Below are positions 37,570-45,768 of a stretch of DNA of 64,000 nt, one piece after another (the first letter of the stretch is position 1; the number at the start of each line of letters is the position of its first letter). The notes under the pieces are model-generated. The model ran no database searches. It was not told where the DNA came from and saw nothing but the letters and a program-made list of their open reading frames with translations. The position numbers were made by a program, and so were the translations under genes. This DNA is from Magnetococcales bacterium (lineage in GTDB: Bacteria; Pseudomonadota; Magnetococcia; Magnetococcales; UBA8363): the NCBI GenBank assembly GCA_015228815.1, contig JADGCV010000009.1, positions 55,679 through 119,678 on the forward strand. Direction: 5' to 3'.

Positions 37570-38990
37570 TCCAGTTCGCTCGGGTCCTCGGGGAGGGAAA
37601 ACCGCATGAGTGTCCCCTGGGCCTCGCCCGGTTCGACCCAGATGCGACCGCCATGACGTTCCACGACCCGTTTGCAGATCGTCAGGCCGATGCCGGTTCC
37701 CGGAAACCGGGAACGGGGATGGAGTTTCTGGAAGATGAGGAAAACCCGTTCGGCGAATTGGGGGGCGATGCCGATGCCGTTGTCACGGATCGAAAAGATC
37801 CATTTCGCCCCTTCCCGGTGGGCGCCGATGTGAATTTCCGGGGTTTGATCACCCTGAAATTTGAGGGCATTGTCGAGCAGATGGCGAAACACCTGGAACA
37901 GTTGTCCGGGGTCTGCGTGTACGATGGGGAGGGGATCGTGGGTGATCCGGGCCGAACGGGTGGTGATGGTGGTGTTGAGCGACTGGAGCGTCTGAAGGAG
38001 GATCCGTTCGCAGTCGGTGGGGACGATGTCGCCGGAGTGGGTGCCGATCCGGGAAAATTCAAGCAGACTGTCGATCAGGGCCTGCATGTGGCGAACGCCA
38101 TCGGAAACGAAATCGATGTAGCTGTCCGCCTTGGTGTCGAGGGCGCCACGGTAGCGCCTGGCCAGGAGTTGCACATATCCCGAGACGAGCCGCAGGGGTT
38201 CCTGGAGGTCATGGGAGGCGGCGTAGGTGAATTGTTGCAGTCCCTGGTTGGATTGTTCCAACTCCCGATGCAGCTGGCTGTTTTTTTGTTGCAGGGTTTC
38301 GTTGACTTCCTTGAGGGTTCGCAGACGTTCTTCCCGCTCCACGAGCCGTTCCATGATCTGCCTGAAATCGGTTTTGGCCTGATCCCGCTGAATTTCGAGG
38401 GAATGAAGATCGAGGCAGGCGCGGATCTTGGTGAGCAACAGGGGTTCCTGAACGGGTCTGGGAACCAGATCGAAACGATGCGGACCGGGTTCCAGGGTGG
38501 TTCCCAAGGCACGATGGGGGTCGGTGACCAGGTAGAGAAGACAGGGGGGGTGGGATTCGTTGAGGGCATTGAGGTCGCGGGCGAATTCGTGATGTCCTTC
38601 GAGCCATCGATCTCCGTCGAGGATCAACAACGCCAGATGATGCCGTGCGGCGATCTCGATGGCATGAGCCTCGGAGTGGGCGGAAAGGATTGTCCCCTCG
38701 ATACGCCGGCGCAGCAGCGAGAGAACTTCCTGGCTTCCTTCGCGGGTTTCGCCAAGCACAAGAAGAACAGGAGGTTCGGGGAGCGTGGTTTTGGGGTGTG
38801 GACGATCGAGGGAGGATGCGTCCTCCCTGTCATGGGAGGGGGTCGGGTTGCCGCATGAGGTTTCTTCACCGATGCGTTTTCTGTCCGGTGGCCTGCCTGA
38901 AACAGGGATCGATTCCTGACGATGCATGCGGACCACCTTCGACCAGGGAAAAGGCAGGTTTGGCGAGAATGATTCATGGCCGGGGTTCAT
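37566..38990 (-). CDS. Soluble histidine kinase with degenerate receiver domain
   Basis: The first 75 residues are low complexity. Residues 75-195 resemble a receiver domain (PVLLVLGETREG...LALLILDGD...FDLVPRPVQEPLL), but the paired acidic residues are GE and the conserved Lys is Arg, so phosphorylation is doubtful. A coiled coil, HisKA (AASHDLQEPLRLVSGYVQLL) and HATPase (NALKF, DNGIGIA, GTGIGLTICKRVVERHGG) follow. Met22 (38927) with AAGGTGG upstream is an alternative start. The kinase core closely resembles that of the neighbouring PAS kinase, which suggests duplication. Confidence 0.85.
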   Translation of the reverse strand: MNPGHESFSPNLPFPWSKVVRMHRQESIPVSGRPPDRKRIGEETSCGNPTPSHDREDASSLDRPHPKTTLPEPPVLLVLGETREGSQEVLSLLRRRIEGTILSAHSEAHAIEIAARHHLALLILDGDRWLEGHHEFARDLNALNESHPPCLLYLVTDPHRALGTTLEPGPHRFDLVPRPVQEPLLLTKIRACLDLHSLEIQRDQAKTDFRQIMERLVEREERLRTLKEVNETLQQKNSQLHRELEQSNQGLQQFTYAASHDLQEPLRLVSGYVQLLARRYRGALDTKADSYIDFVSDGVRHMQALIDSLLEFSRIGTHSGDIVPTDCERILLQTLQSLNTTITTRSARITHDPLPIVHADPGQLFQVFRHLLDNALKFQGDQTPEIHIGAHREGAKWIFSIRDNGIGIAPQFAERVFLIFQKLHPRSRFPGTGIGLTICKRVVERHGGRIWVEPGEAQGTLMRFSLPEDPSELE

Positions 38991-39140
38991 GAATACCGGA
39001 AAATTCCAAACTCCGGGCCATTTTCCGCCAAGTGAGGAACTCTGGCAAGAGAAAATAAGTTAAATCAATTATTTTCGTAGGACTATCCCTTTGTCGCGCG
39101 GCAGGCGATAGGATTGATGCATCGAACGTGATGCAAATGA

Positions 39141-40013
39141 TCATGTCCTGAAGTGTCGCGTGAAGTGGCAGATCAGAATGCGTCCGTCCGCGACATCTGG
39201 AAATCCGAAATGGAAGTACATTCGATCAATGTTTGGCCTGAATTTGACATGCCATTCACAAAAGAAAGTTCGACCACCGAATGAGGTTTTTCTTTCGTCC
39301 ATCGCTTTGCGGTTTCCGTGCGTTTGGGGTGATTCCCTGGTAGTGGGGAAGCCGATCGCCGCCGAGAGGACCTTAACCAAGGCTTCGTCGGAATGTTCCA
39401 GGCGAATCCTCCGGCCCTGGTCATTGAGGATTGCCAGGGCGGTACCAACCTTATGTCGCAGGATACGATAGGGCTCGTCAAACCGATCGAACTCCCTGGC
39501 AAGGCCCGGTTTGAAGGCCAGCTGCGGAAAGGAACGGGCCGCATGTTCGATGAATTCATCCTCCGGGCAGTCAACCAACTCCGGAACGGCGCGATAGCAG
39601 GTCATGAGCGACTGTTCGTCCGTGACATCCCATGGAGAATCGCTGTCATTTCCCAACAGGAACAGACAGCCCGCTGCTTCTTTCCTGGAACGCCAAACTG
39701 CCATTCGCGCCACCGTCGGTCGTGCCGGTTCATCAAGGTCTTCAAGAGCACGGCACCGGTCAAGCTGTATCATCAAGGCATTTTGCAAATCGCGATCCAA
39801 AGGACTCTCGGCGGTAAAGAGAACATCCACCATGCGCATTCCCGGAACTACCATCGTTTCGTAAATAGCCTTGTCTTTCCATAGGATACAGCCATCTTTC
39901 CTGGCCCGGTCGAAGAGTCGGGAAAAGGATTCCAGGCTTTGGGTGACATCAGGTCCGGATCCGCCGGCCCAGGTCATGCGCACCTCGTCAATGGCCAGAT
40001 GGACTGGAATCAT
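39141..40013 (-). CDS. Unknown third gene of the DUF262/AAA operon
   Basis: The 290-residue protein has no family I recognise. It begins MIPVHLAIDEVRMTWAGGSG, has a cysteine- and acid-rich middle (ELVDCPEDEFIEHAARSFPQ) and ends with aromatic strands (RTFFCEWHVKFRPNIDRMYFHFGF...ILICHF). The last part resembles the C-terminal beta segments of toxin or sensor modules only in a general way. Its ATG overlaps the AAA gene stop by four bases, so it is the third translationally coupled subunit of the system. Confidence 0.6.
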   Translation of the reverse strand: MIPVHLAIDEVRMTWAGGSGPDVTQSLESFSRLFDRARKDGCILWKDKAIYETMVVPGMRMVDVLFTAESPLDRDLQNALMIQLDRCRALEDLDEPARPTVARMAVWRSRKEAAGCLFLLGNDSDSPWDVTDEQSLMTCYRAVPELVDCPEDEFIEHAARSFPQLAFKPGLAREFDRFDEPYRILRHKVGTALAILNDQGRRIRLEHSDEALVKVLSAAIGFPTTRESPQTHGNRKAMDERKTSFGGRTFFCEWHVKFRPNIDRMYFHFGFPDVADGRILICHFTRHFRT

Positions 40014-41155
40014 GGTTTTGCCGTTCTGGCATCGATAATTCGTCGCAGGTCGATTTCACTTTGATCAAAGAACCTGCCGGGGTATTCGGACAGACCACCC
40101 GATGCCGTCATGGTGATGGAATGGTGGCGTAATTCATCATCGTTCCGATCTAAAAAGTGGAACTGGGCCTCCCTGGATTGGAAAGGATGTTCGGGGTGAA
40201 CGGCAGCCAGACGAATGCCGTTGATGATGTGGTCGCTGTGGGTTTCGATCACCACCTGGATTCCCTGGGCCGCAAGACGGGCAAGAAACTGTCCCATCGC
40301 CGATTGTGCCGCGGGGTGCAAATGGGCTTCCGGACTATCGACGATGAACAATGATCCAGGACGGGCCAGTAACCCCGCCACCACGATGGGCAAACAGTAG
40401 GTCAAGCCGAAACCGGTATTTGCCGGACGGACCCAATCATTCCGATACCCCCCTTGCAGATACCGCAGTCCTACCGCATCGAGTCCGGCGCAGATTTCCA
40501 CCCGAAGCTTGACCCGGGGGACGAATTCGCTCATCCATTGCTCTACCTGTATGCTCAAGGTACTCAGAGATTGGGTACGTGGGTGGCGCAGTGCTTCCAA
40601 AACCGCGCTCTTTCCAAAAATGCGCAGGACCTCGGCGATGTTTTCGCCATGACACCCCAGGGCCAGATTTGCATCGGGAACGGAACCGAACATCTGAACA
40701 TCTTCAAGGTTATCTCTCAGTGCCGACAGGTAGGTGAAAAGACCTGGAGTCCGATCGATCAAGAATGATGGCGGGTTGGTCGGGGCGTCCTCGCAGTGGA
40801 GAAAACGGTCCGATAAATTCAAGGACTTCAAGATAAAGACATGTGTTTCAACTGTTTGATCTCTGTTTTCCTCCATGGCAATCGTGATTTTATCACGCGA
40901 CTGGTTCCGGGTAGCAAATATTTCCCCGGCGCTGCCAAGGTTCAGGCCGAACGGTCCATTCAGAGGTACGACTGCCTGATGGGACCGGGACGTTGCCTCG
41001 GTTTGGGCCAGTGTCGCAAGGCGGCCAAGAAGAATGGCCTGGAGAATGGAACTTTTCCCGGAGCAGTTGGTTCCGGTGAGAACGGTGAGTGACCGAAATG
41101 CAAAACGAATTCCACCAATTCCTTTGAAATCGGTGCATTGCAAAGCAGTGATCAT
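40010..41155 (-). CDS. OLD/RecF-like AAA ATPase (DUF3696-type)
   Basis: The 381-residue protein has an N-terminal FKGIGGIRFAFRSLTVLTGTNCSGKSSILQAILLGR with Walker A GTNCSGKSS. Near residue 270 it has SLFIVDSPEAHLHPAAQSAMGQFLARLAAQGIQVVIETHSDHIINGIRLA, a Walker B/D-loop/H-loop of the OLD-like predicted ATPases. There is no TOPRIM nuclease domain. Such ATPases often serve as sensors or motors in anti-phage systems with a separate effector. It overlaps both neighbours by four bases. Confidence 0.82.
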   Translation of the reverse strand: MITALQCTDFKGIGGIRFAFRSLTVLTGTNCSGKSSILQAILLGRLATLAQTEATSRSHQAVVPLNGPFGLNLGSAGEIFATRNQSRDKITIAMEENRDQTVETHVFILKSLNLSDRFLHCEDAPTNPPSFLIDRTPGLFTYLSALRDNLEDVQMFGSVPDANLALGCHGENIAEVLRIFGKSAVLEALRHPRTQSLSTLSIQVEQWMSEFVPRVKLRVEICAGLDAVGLRYLQGGYRNDWVRPANTGFGLTYCLPIVVAGLLARPGSLFIVDSPEAHLHPAAQSAMGQFLARLAAQGIQVVIETHSDHIINGIRLAAVHPEHPFQSREAQFHFLDRNDDELRHHSITMTASGGLSEYPGRFFDQSEIDLRRIIDARTAKP

Positions 41156-42303
41156 GACAGTCCCGCTTGCAGGAGTTTCTGGACCTTGGTGAATCGTTCC
41201 TGTATCTGGGAGTACTTTCCGGTACCGGAAGTGATGGCGCTGATGAAATTATCATCGTCGGTCATCAATCGGCGCGCATCTTTGACGACCTGGGCGGTAT
41301 GTTTCTTGAGCCATGTGGCGTTGACCCTGGTCAACATCACCGACCAGACATCGAACAGGGCGCGATTGAACGGGTGGATTTCGTCGGAGTGCGTGTACCA
41401 TTTCCGGAAGGCATGATCTTCCCCGAAGAGTTGGAGTGCCTGCTCCATGGCGAACGAAAATCCGCGTTCGAGTTCGTCAAGCCTGCGATCCGGAACCTTG
41501 GACGGATTTCCCAAATCATGCACCGTCCGGGTCAGGAGGTCATCGATCCCGTTCATGTGCGAATAGTCTGAAATATTTTCAAGCCCCCTGAAGGCGCAGT
41601 GGCGTAATACCACTTCCCGATCGACCATGCGAACGTGGTCCTTGAGTTTGCTTCTTGTTACCTTGTGAAATGTCTCATGTGAACAAAGTTTTGCCAGGAA
41701 CTCCCGTGTGCGGGGTTTGCTGATGCAATGACGGATTTCCTGGGGATTGAGCGGTGTCCCACCCGTATTGAGACGTCGAAAAATATCAAATTTGACCTGG
41801 TCTGGGGTCTGTGGATCGATGACGTTGACGGCCAGGGTCGTACTCATGAATCGCCGTGACCACAAGGATTTTTCCAATTCGGAAAAATACTTTCCTTGCA
41901 GTTCATGTTGTAGATATTCCAGCCGATCCAACGCAAACTCGTTCTTGCGAAAGGAACGGATCGTGGAGAGCCGTTGCACCCCATCCACGACCTGCAACAG
42001 CCCTTCGCCATCGGCGGAACAATAAAAGACCGGCAGGGGAATGCGCAACAGGATCGACTCGATCAGAAGGGATTGCTGATCCTTTTGCCAGACGCGACGC
42101 CTCTGGAAGTCGGGAGCGATATCCATCTCCCCCTGGTCGATCATGTCCAGAATCTGGCGAATGGAATACGGTTTGCTGTCAACACGAATCTTGTTTGGGT
42201 CGTAGGGCTTGGTGAGATCCTGATCGAGGATGCTGGAGGACTCCTCTTCGACACCGGTGTCCTCATTCTCATAATATTCCTTCCTTACTTTTTGTTGTTT
42301 CAT
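41152..42303 (-). CDS. DUF262 (GmrS-like, ParB-fold) protein
   Basis: The 383-residue protein shows SIRQILDMIDQGEMDIAPDFQRRRVWQKDQQSLLIESILLRIPLPVFY followed by LLQVVDGVQRLSTIRSF, the DUF262 motifs with the catalytic-type DGxQR. The C-terminal half (IFRRLNTGGTPLNPQEIRHC) is also characteristic. DUF262 domains act as NTP-dependent nucleases or sensors in modification-dependent restriction (GmrSD) and other defence systems. No DUF1524 HNH domain is fused. The ATG at 42303 has GGGAGCGG upstream. It is the first gene of the operon. Confidence 0.85.
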   Translation of the reverse strand: MKQQKVRKEYYENEDTGVEEESSSILDQDLTKPYDPNKIRVDSKPYSIRQILDMIDQGEMDIAPDFQRRRVWQKDQQSLLIESILLRIPLPVFYCSADGEGLLQVVDGVQRLSTIRSFRKNEFALDRLEYLQHELQGKYFSELEKSLWSRRFMSTTLAVNVIDPQTPDQVKFDIFRRLNTGGTPLNPQEIRHCISKPRTREFLAKLCSHETFHKVTRSKLKDHVRMVDREVVLRHCAFRGLENISDYSHMNGIDDLLTRTVHDLGNPSKVPDRRLDELERGFSFAMEQALQLFGEDHAFRKWYTHSDEIHPFNRALFDVWSVMLTRVNATWLKKHTAQVVKDARRLMTDDDNFISAITSGTGKYSQIQERFTKVQKLLQAGLS

Positions 42304-42684
42304 GATCAACCGCTCCCAACTTTTTTATCATGAGTTTGTATTTTCATGGATTCATGTTGATTTATTTAAATAAATATCACATCCTACAATGGTTCTGCAT
42401 TTCGATGCAAGCCAGGAAGTCCACAAGAAATGAGCGGCGCGGACTCGCCGGTACGATAAGAAGAGTAAAAAAATAGACCTTATCCAATCCAGGGGACTTG
42501 GCGGCAAGGAGATCCTCGGTCCGGGAGGCTTTGATTTTCTGAAATGCCACAGCCGTGGCAAATCACCTTGTCAATTGATTTGAACTCTGTTAAGCCATCG
42601 AGGGTCGAAAAAGAGGTTGGATGGGGTTTGAATCGCCACAGGGGCTTCCTGCATCGGTGTCGCGCAGGATGGTAACGAGCGAGG
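42304..42684. other. Divergent intergenic region, no recognised element
   Basis: These 381 bases separate the minus-strand DUF262 operon from the plus-strand GGDEF gene. The left third is AT-rich (TTTATTTAAATAAATATC near 42360), which fits a promoter for the accessory operon. I see no repeat, RNA or conserved frame. Confidence 0.45.
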
Positions 42685-44727
42685 ATGATCGAGGCCATGG
42701 AACACCGTACCAACGTACTTCTGGTCGAGGACAATCCGGCGGAAGCGGGATTGATCGAGGAAATGTTTCTGGATCATGGCACGGGGAAATTCACCCTGAG
42801 TCATGCCGGAGAATTGGAGACTGCCCTGGAATGTCTTGAACGGGATGTCTTCGATGTCGTCTTGTTGGATCTCAATCTTCCCGACAGCATGGGGTTGGAA
42901 ACGCTCGACCGTCTCCAGTCGCGTCACCGCGATCTGCCGGTGGTGGTCCTGACGGGGATGGCCGATGAAGAGACGGCGGTCCGCGCTCTTCATACCGGGG
43001 CCCAGGAATATCTTGTCAAGGGGGATGTGATCGACGAGGGCAAGGTGTTGATACGCACCATCCGCTATGCCATCGAACGGAGTCGGGCCAGAAACGAATT
43101 ACGCTTGAAGAATACGCTGTTGGAATCGAGCACCATGGCATTTCGCAACGTCGTCGAACACAATCGGGATGGCATCCTGGTGGTCGATTGCGGCGGAATG
43201 GTGCGATACGCCAATCCCAGAGTGGCGGATATCTTCGGTTGGAAGCAGGTCCGCGATGGTTTTTATTTCGGCTATCCGATGGCCGAGGGGGAATGTGCTG
43301 AACTGGACGTGGTCAAACCCGATCGTTCGACGGTCGTGGTCGAAATGAGTGTCGCCGATACCGAGTGGGAAGGGCAACCGGCCTTCGTCGCCTCCCTGCG
43401 TGACATCACGGAGCATAAGGCGACTGCCGAACGGTTGCGACTGGCACGGGATGCCGCCGAGAGGGCCAGCAGGGAAAACGCCCACGCCCGTAAATATCTT
43501 CAGGACATCGTCAATGCCTTGCAGCATCCTTTTTATGTCGTCGATGTCACAAATTATCGGGTCACCATGGCCAACGCCTACGTCATGGCCAACCACCAGG
43601 GGACGACCTGCCATGAATTGACCCACCAATCGGCGGTTCCCTGCGACCAGATCGACCATGTCTGTCCGCTGGCGGAAGTGGTCCGCACTGGACAACCGGC
43701 GGTCGCCGAACACCTGCATTATGACGACCATGGCCAGCCGCGCGATTACGAGGTCCATGGGATGCCCATGTTCGATGAATGCAACAAGGTGACCCATATC
43801 GTCGAGTATTCCCTGGACATAACGGCGCGCAAGCGGCTCGAAGATGAAATCCGTCTTGCCGGCACGGTGCTTGACAATGCCACCGAGGCGGTCATGGTGA
43901 CCGACTCGACCAATCGGATTGTCATGGTCAATCCCGCCTTCACCAGCATCACTGGATATTCGATGGAGGAAGTTCTGGGAAAAACCCCGAATATTTTGCA
44001 TTCGGGCCGGCATGATCGGGCCTTTTATGCGGCAATGTGGAAGGGGTTGCTGACGGAAGGCAAATGGGAAGGGGAGATCTGGAATCGGAGAAAAAACGGG
44101 GATCTCTATCCCGAATGGCTCTCCATCGCCACCATTCGCGATCAAAAGCAGGATGTGGTCAAGTTCGCCGCCATTTTCACCGACATCACCAAAAGAAAGG
44201 CGGACGAGGAGCAACTGCGATTTCTGGCCAACCATGACCCTCTGACGCAACTTCCCAACCGGGTTTTGTTTCATTCCCGGCTTGAATGGTCGGTGGCCCG
44301 CTCACGGCGGGACCGGAGTTCGATGGCACTGCTCTACATCGACCTTGACCGGTTCAAATGGGTCAACGATACCCTGGGCCATGTCGCGGGGGATCTTCTT
44401 CTCCAGGAAGCGGCGCGGCGTCTTTTTTCCTGCGTTCGCGAATCCGACACGGTCGGGCGTCTCGGTGGCGACGAGTTCGCGGTGATCCTGGCCGATCTCA
44501 GGGAATGTGCCGATGCAGGAAAGGTGGCTCGTCACATGCTTCAGGAACTGGCGCGTCCCTTTGATCTTGACGGGCGTCAGGCCTCCATTTCCGGCAGCAT
44601 CGGCATTGCCTTCTTTCCCGACGATGCCCAGGAAATCGATCTTCTCATTCAAAAAGCCGATGCGGCGATGTACTACGCGAAACAGGCTGGAAAGAATACC
44701 TTTCATTTCCACGGGTCCGCCTCTTGA
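42685..44727 (+). CDS. Response regulator-PAS-GGDEF diguanylate cyclase
   Basis: The 680-residue protein begins with a receiver domain (VLLVEDNPAEAG, phospho-Asp in VVLLDLNLPDS, Lys in YLVKGD). PAS segments follow: about 145-255, a middle one with a His/Cys-rich stretch (CHELTHQSAVPCDQIDHVCPL) and about 390-510. It ends with a GGDEF domain whose active motif RLGGDEFAVI is intact. No EAL domain is present. It should make cyclic di-GMP in response to a kinase. The start could be 42697. It might be the output partner of the nearby orphan kinases, but they are separated by the DUF262 operon. Confidence 0.9.
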   Translation: MIEAMEHRTNVLLVEDNPAEAGLIEEMFLDHGTGKFTLSHAGELETALECLERDVFDVVLLDLNLPDSMGLETLDRLQSRHRDLPVVVLTGMADEETAVRALHTGAQEYLVKGDVIDEGKVLIRTIRYAIERSRARNELRLKNTLLESSTMAFRNVVEHNRDGILVVDCGGMVRYANPRVADIFGWKQVRDGFYFGYPMAEGECAELDVVKPDRSTVVVEMSVADTEWEGQPAFVASLRDITEHKATAERLRLARDAAERASRENAHARKYLQDIVNALQHPFYVVDVTNYRVTMANAYVMANHQGTTCHELTHQSAVPCDQIDHVCPLAEVVRTGQPAVAEHLHYDDHGQPRDYEVHGMPMFDECNKVTHIVEYSLDITARKRLEDEIRLAGTVLDNATEAVMVTDSTNRIVMVNPAFTSITGYSMEEVLGKTPNILHSGRHDRAFYAAMWKGLLTEGKWEGEIWNRRKNGDLYPEWLSIATIRDQKQDVVKFAAIFTDITKRKADEEQLRFLANHDPLTQLPNRVLFHSRLEWSVARSRRDRSSMALLYIDLDRFKWVNDTLGHVAGDLLLQEAARRLFSCVRESDTVGRLGGDEFAVILADLRECADAGKVARHMLQELARPFDLDGRQASISGSIGIAFFPDDAQEIDLLIQKADAAMYYAKQAGKNTFHFHGSAS

Positions 44728-44804
44728 ACCGTTGATCTGTCGGGGTATGGGGATGCGATTCCCAAAGATTTCGACTTGGCATTCTGCCCAAGAGGCGATT
44801 GTTC

Positions 44805-45479
44805 ATGCGGAGAATGATCCGGGGTTGGGGATTGCGATTGGTTTGGTTGCCGATGCTTTTCCTTGCCGAAGGCGTCGCGGGGGCTTCGACTGTTTGTTTG
44901 CGTGATCGGGAGGTCGTTCGGGTGCGTGTCCGTTTCGAGGCAGCGCGTCCGCGATTCGACAATGATCAGAGCCGGGAACGAATCTCTGCCATGATGGTCC
45001 GGAAGACGGTGGGGGCCCATTCGGTGGGGCTGACCAAATCGGCGTTGTACTGGAAGGTTTCGGCACGCTTCATGACCGCTTCCCGTGGCGATCGGGAGGA
45101 GCGGTGCGTCCATTTGACCGAACTGACGCTCGATTATGGTTTTGGCGCGACTCCGGTATTCATCGATCGGCGCTATCCTCCCGGTGGCTGTCCCTACGAG
45201 ACCATTCTGCGTCACGAAAAAGGGCATGTCGCGATTCTCGACCGTGAAGGGGGTGGGATGCGCGATTGGTTGCAGCGGCGGTTGTCCGCCATCGCCGCCG
45301 ACATTCCCGCCATGGCGACGCGCTCGCCGAAAAAAACGGAACAGGAACTCCTGACCCGCATCGAAAACCAGACCACTCCCTTGTTCAAACTTCTCAAGGA
45401 TCGCCTGACGGCGGCGCATGCCCGTCTGGATTCCCCGGAAAATCTGCGACAGACACAGAAACAGTGCAAAAAATGGTAA
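44805..45479 (+). CDS. Exported HExxH protein (DUF922-like)
   Basis: A signal peptide (LRLVWLPMLFLAEGVAGA) precedes a mature part with the zinc-protease-like motif ILRHEKGHVAILDREG (HEKGH) near residue 150. Upstream strands (SVGLTKSALYWKVSARFM, HLTELTLDYGF) fit DUF922-type predicted metalloproteases. The C-terminal region is helical. ATG 44805 has AGAGG nine bases upstream. A periplasmic peptidase is likely, but activity is not shown by sequence alone. Confidence 0.7.
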   Translation: MRRMIRGWGLRLVWLPMLFLAEGVAGASTVCLRDREVVRVRVRFEAARPRFDNDQSRERISAMMVRKTVGAHSVGLTKSALYWKVSARFMTASRGDREERCVHLTELTLDYGFGATPVFIDRRYPPGGCPYETILRHEKGHVAILDREGGGMRDWLQRRLSAIAADIPAMATRSPKKTEQELLTRIENQTTPLFKLLKDRLTAAHARLDSPENLRQTQKQCKKW

Positions 45480-45509
45480 CGGAGACGGCGTTCCCTTGAT
45501 TGGAGAAAC

Positions 45510-45616
45510 AAGGTACCTGGGCAGTTACAAACAAAGTCAAAACCCTGGGGGCAATCCCCCAGACCCCTTTTTTCTTTCAATAATTCTGGGCCCTGGGGGT
45601 ACCTGGGCAGTTACGA
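45510..45616 (-). repeat. Dispersed repeat copy flanked by 17-bp direct repeats
   Basis: In inverted orientation this copy holds CAAAGTCAAAACCCTG, a GGGGGCAATCCCCC hairpin and CCCCTTTTTTCTTTCAATAATT. It is bracketed by two identical GGTACCTGGGCAGTTAC sequences (about 45512-45528 and 45598-45614). It lies between the HExxH gene and the first DGR target gene. The remaining bases up to 45768 hold only the upstream region of that gene. Confidence 0.8.
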
Positions 45617-45768
45617 ATGTTCGCCAAAACTCTTGCCTGCGTCCATGAAAATCACATCGCCCCTTCTTTGGTGACCATGACAAGAGGCCGATGACATGAT
45701 GATCCATGACGATCCGATACCAATGATTGTATCATCTCATGATCATCGTCTCATCATGGAGGACATTC

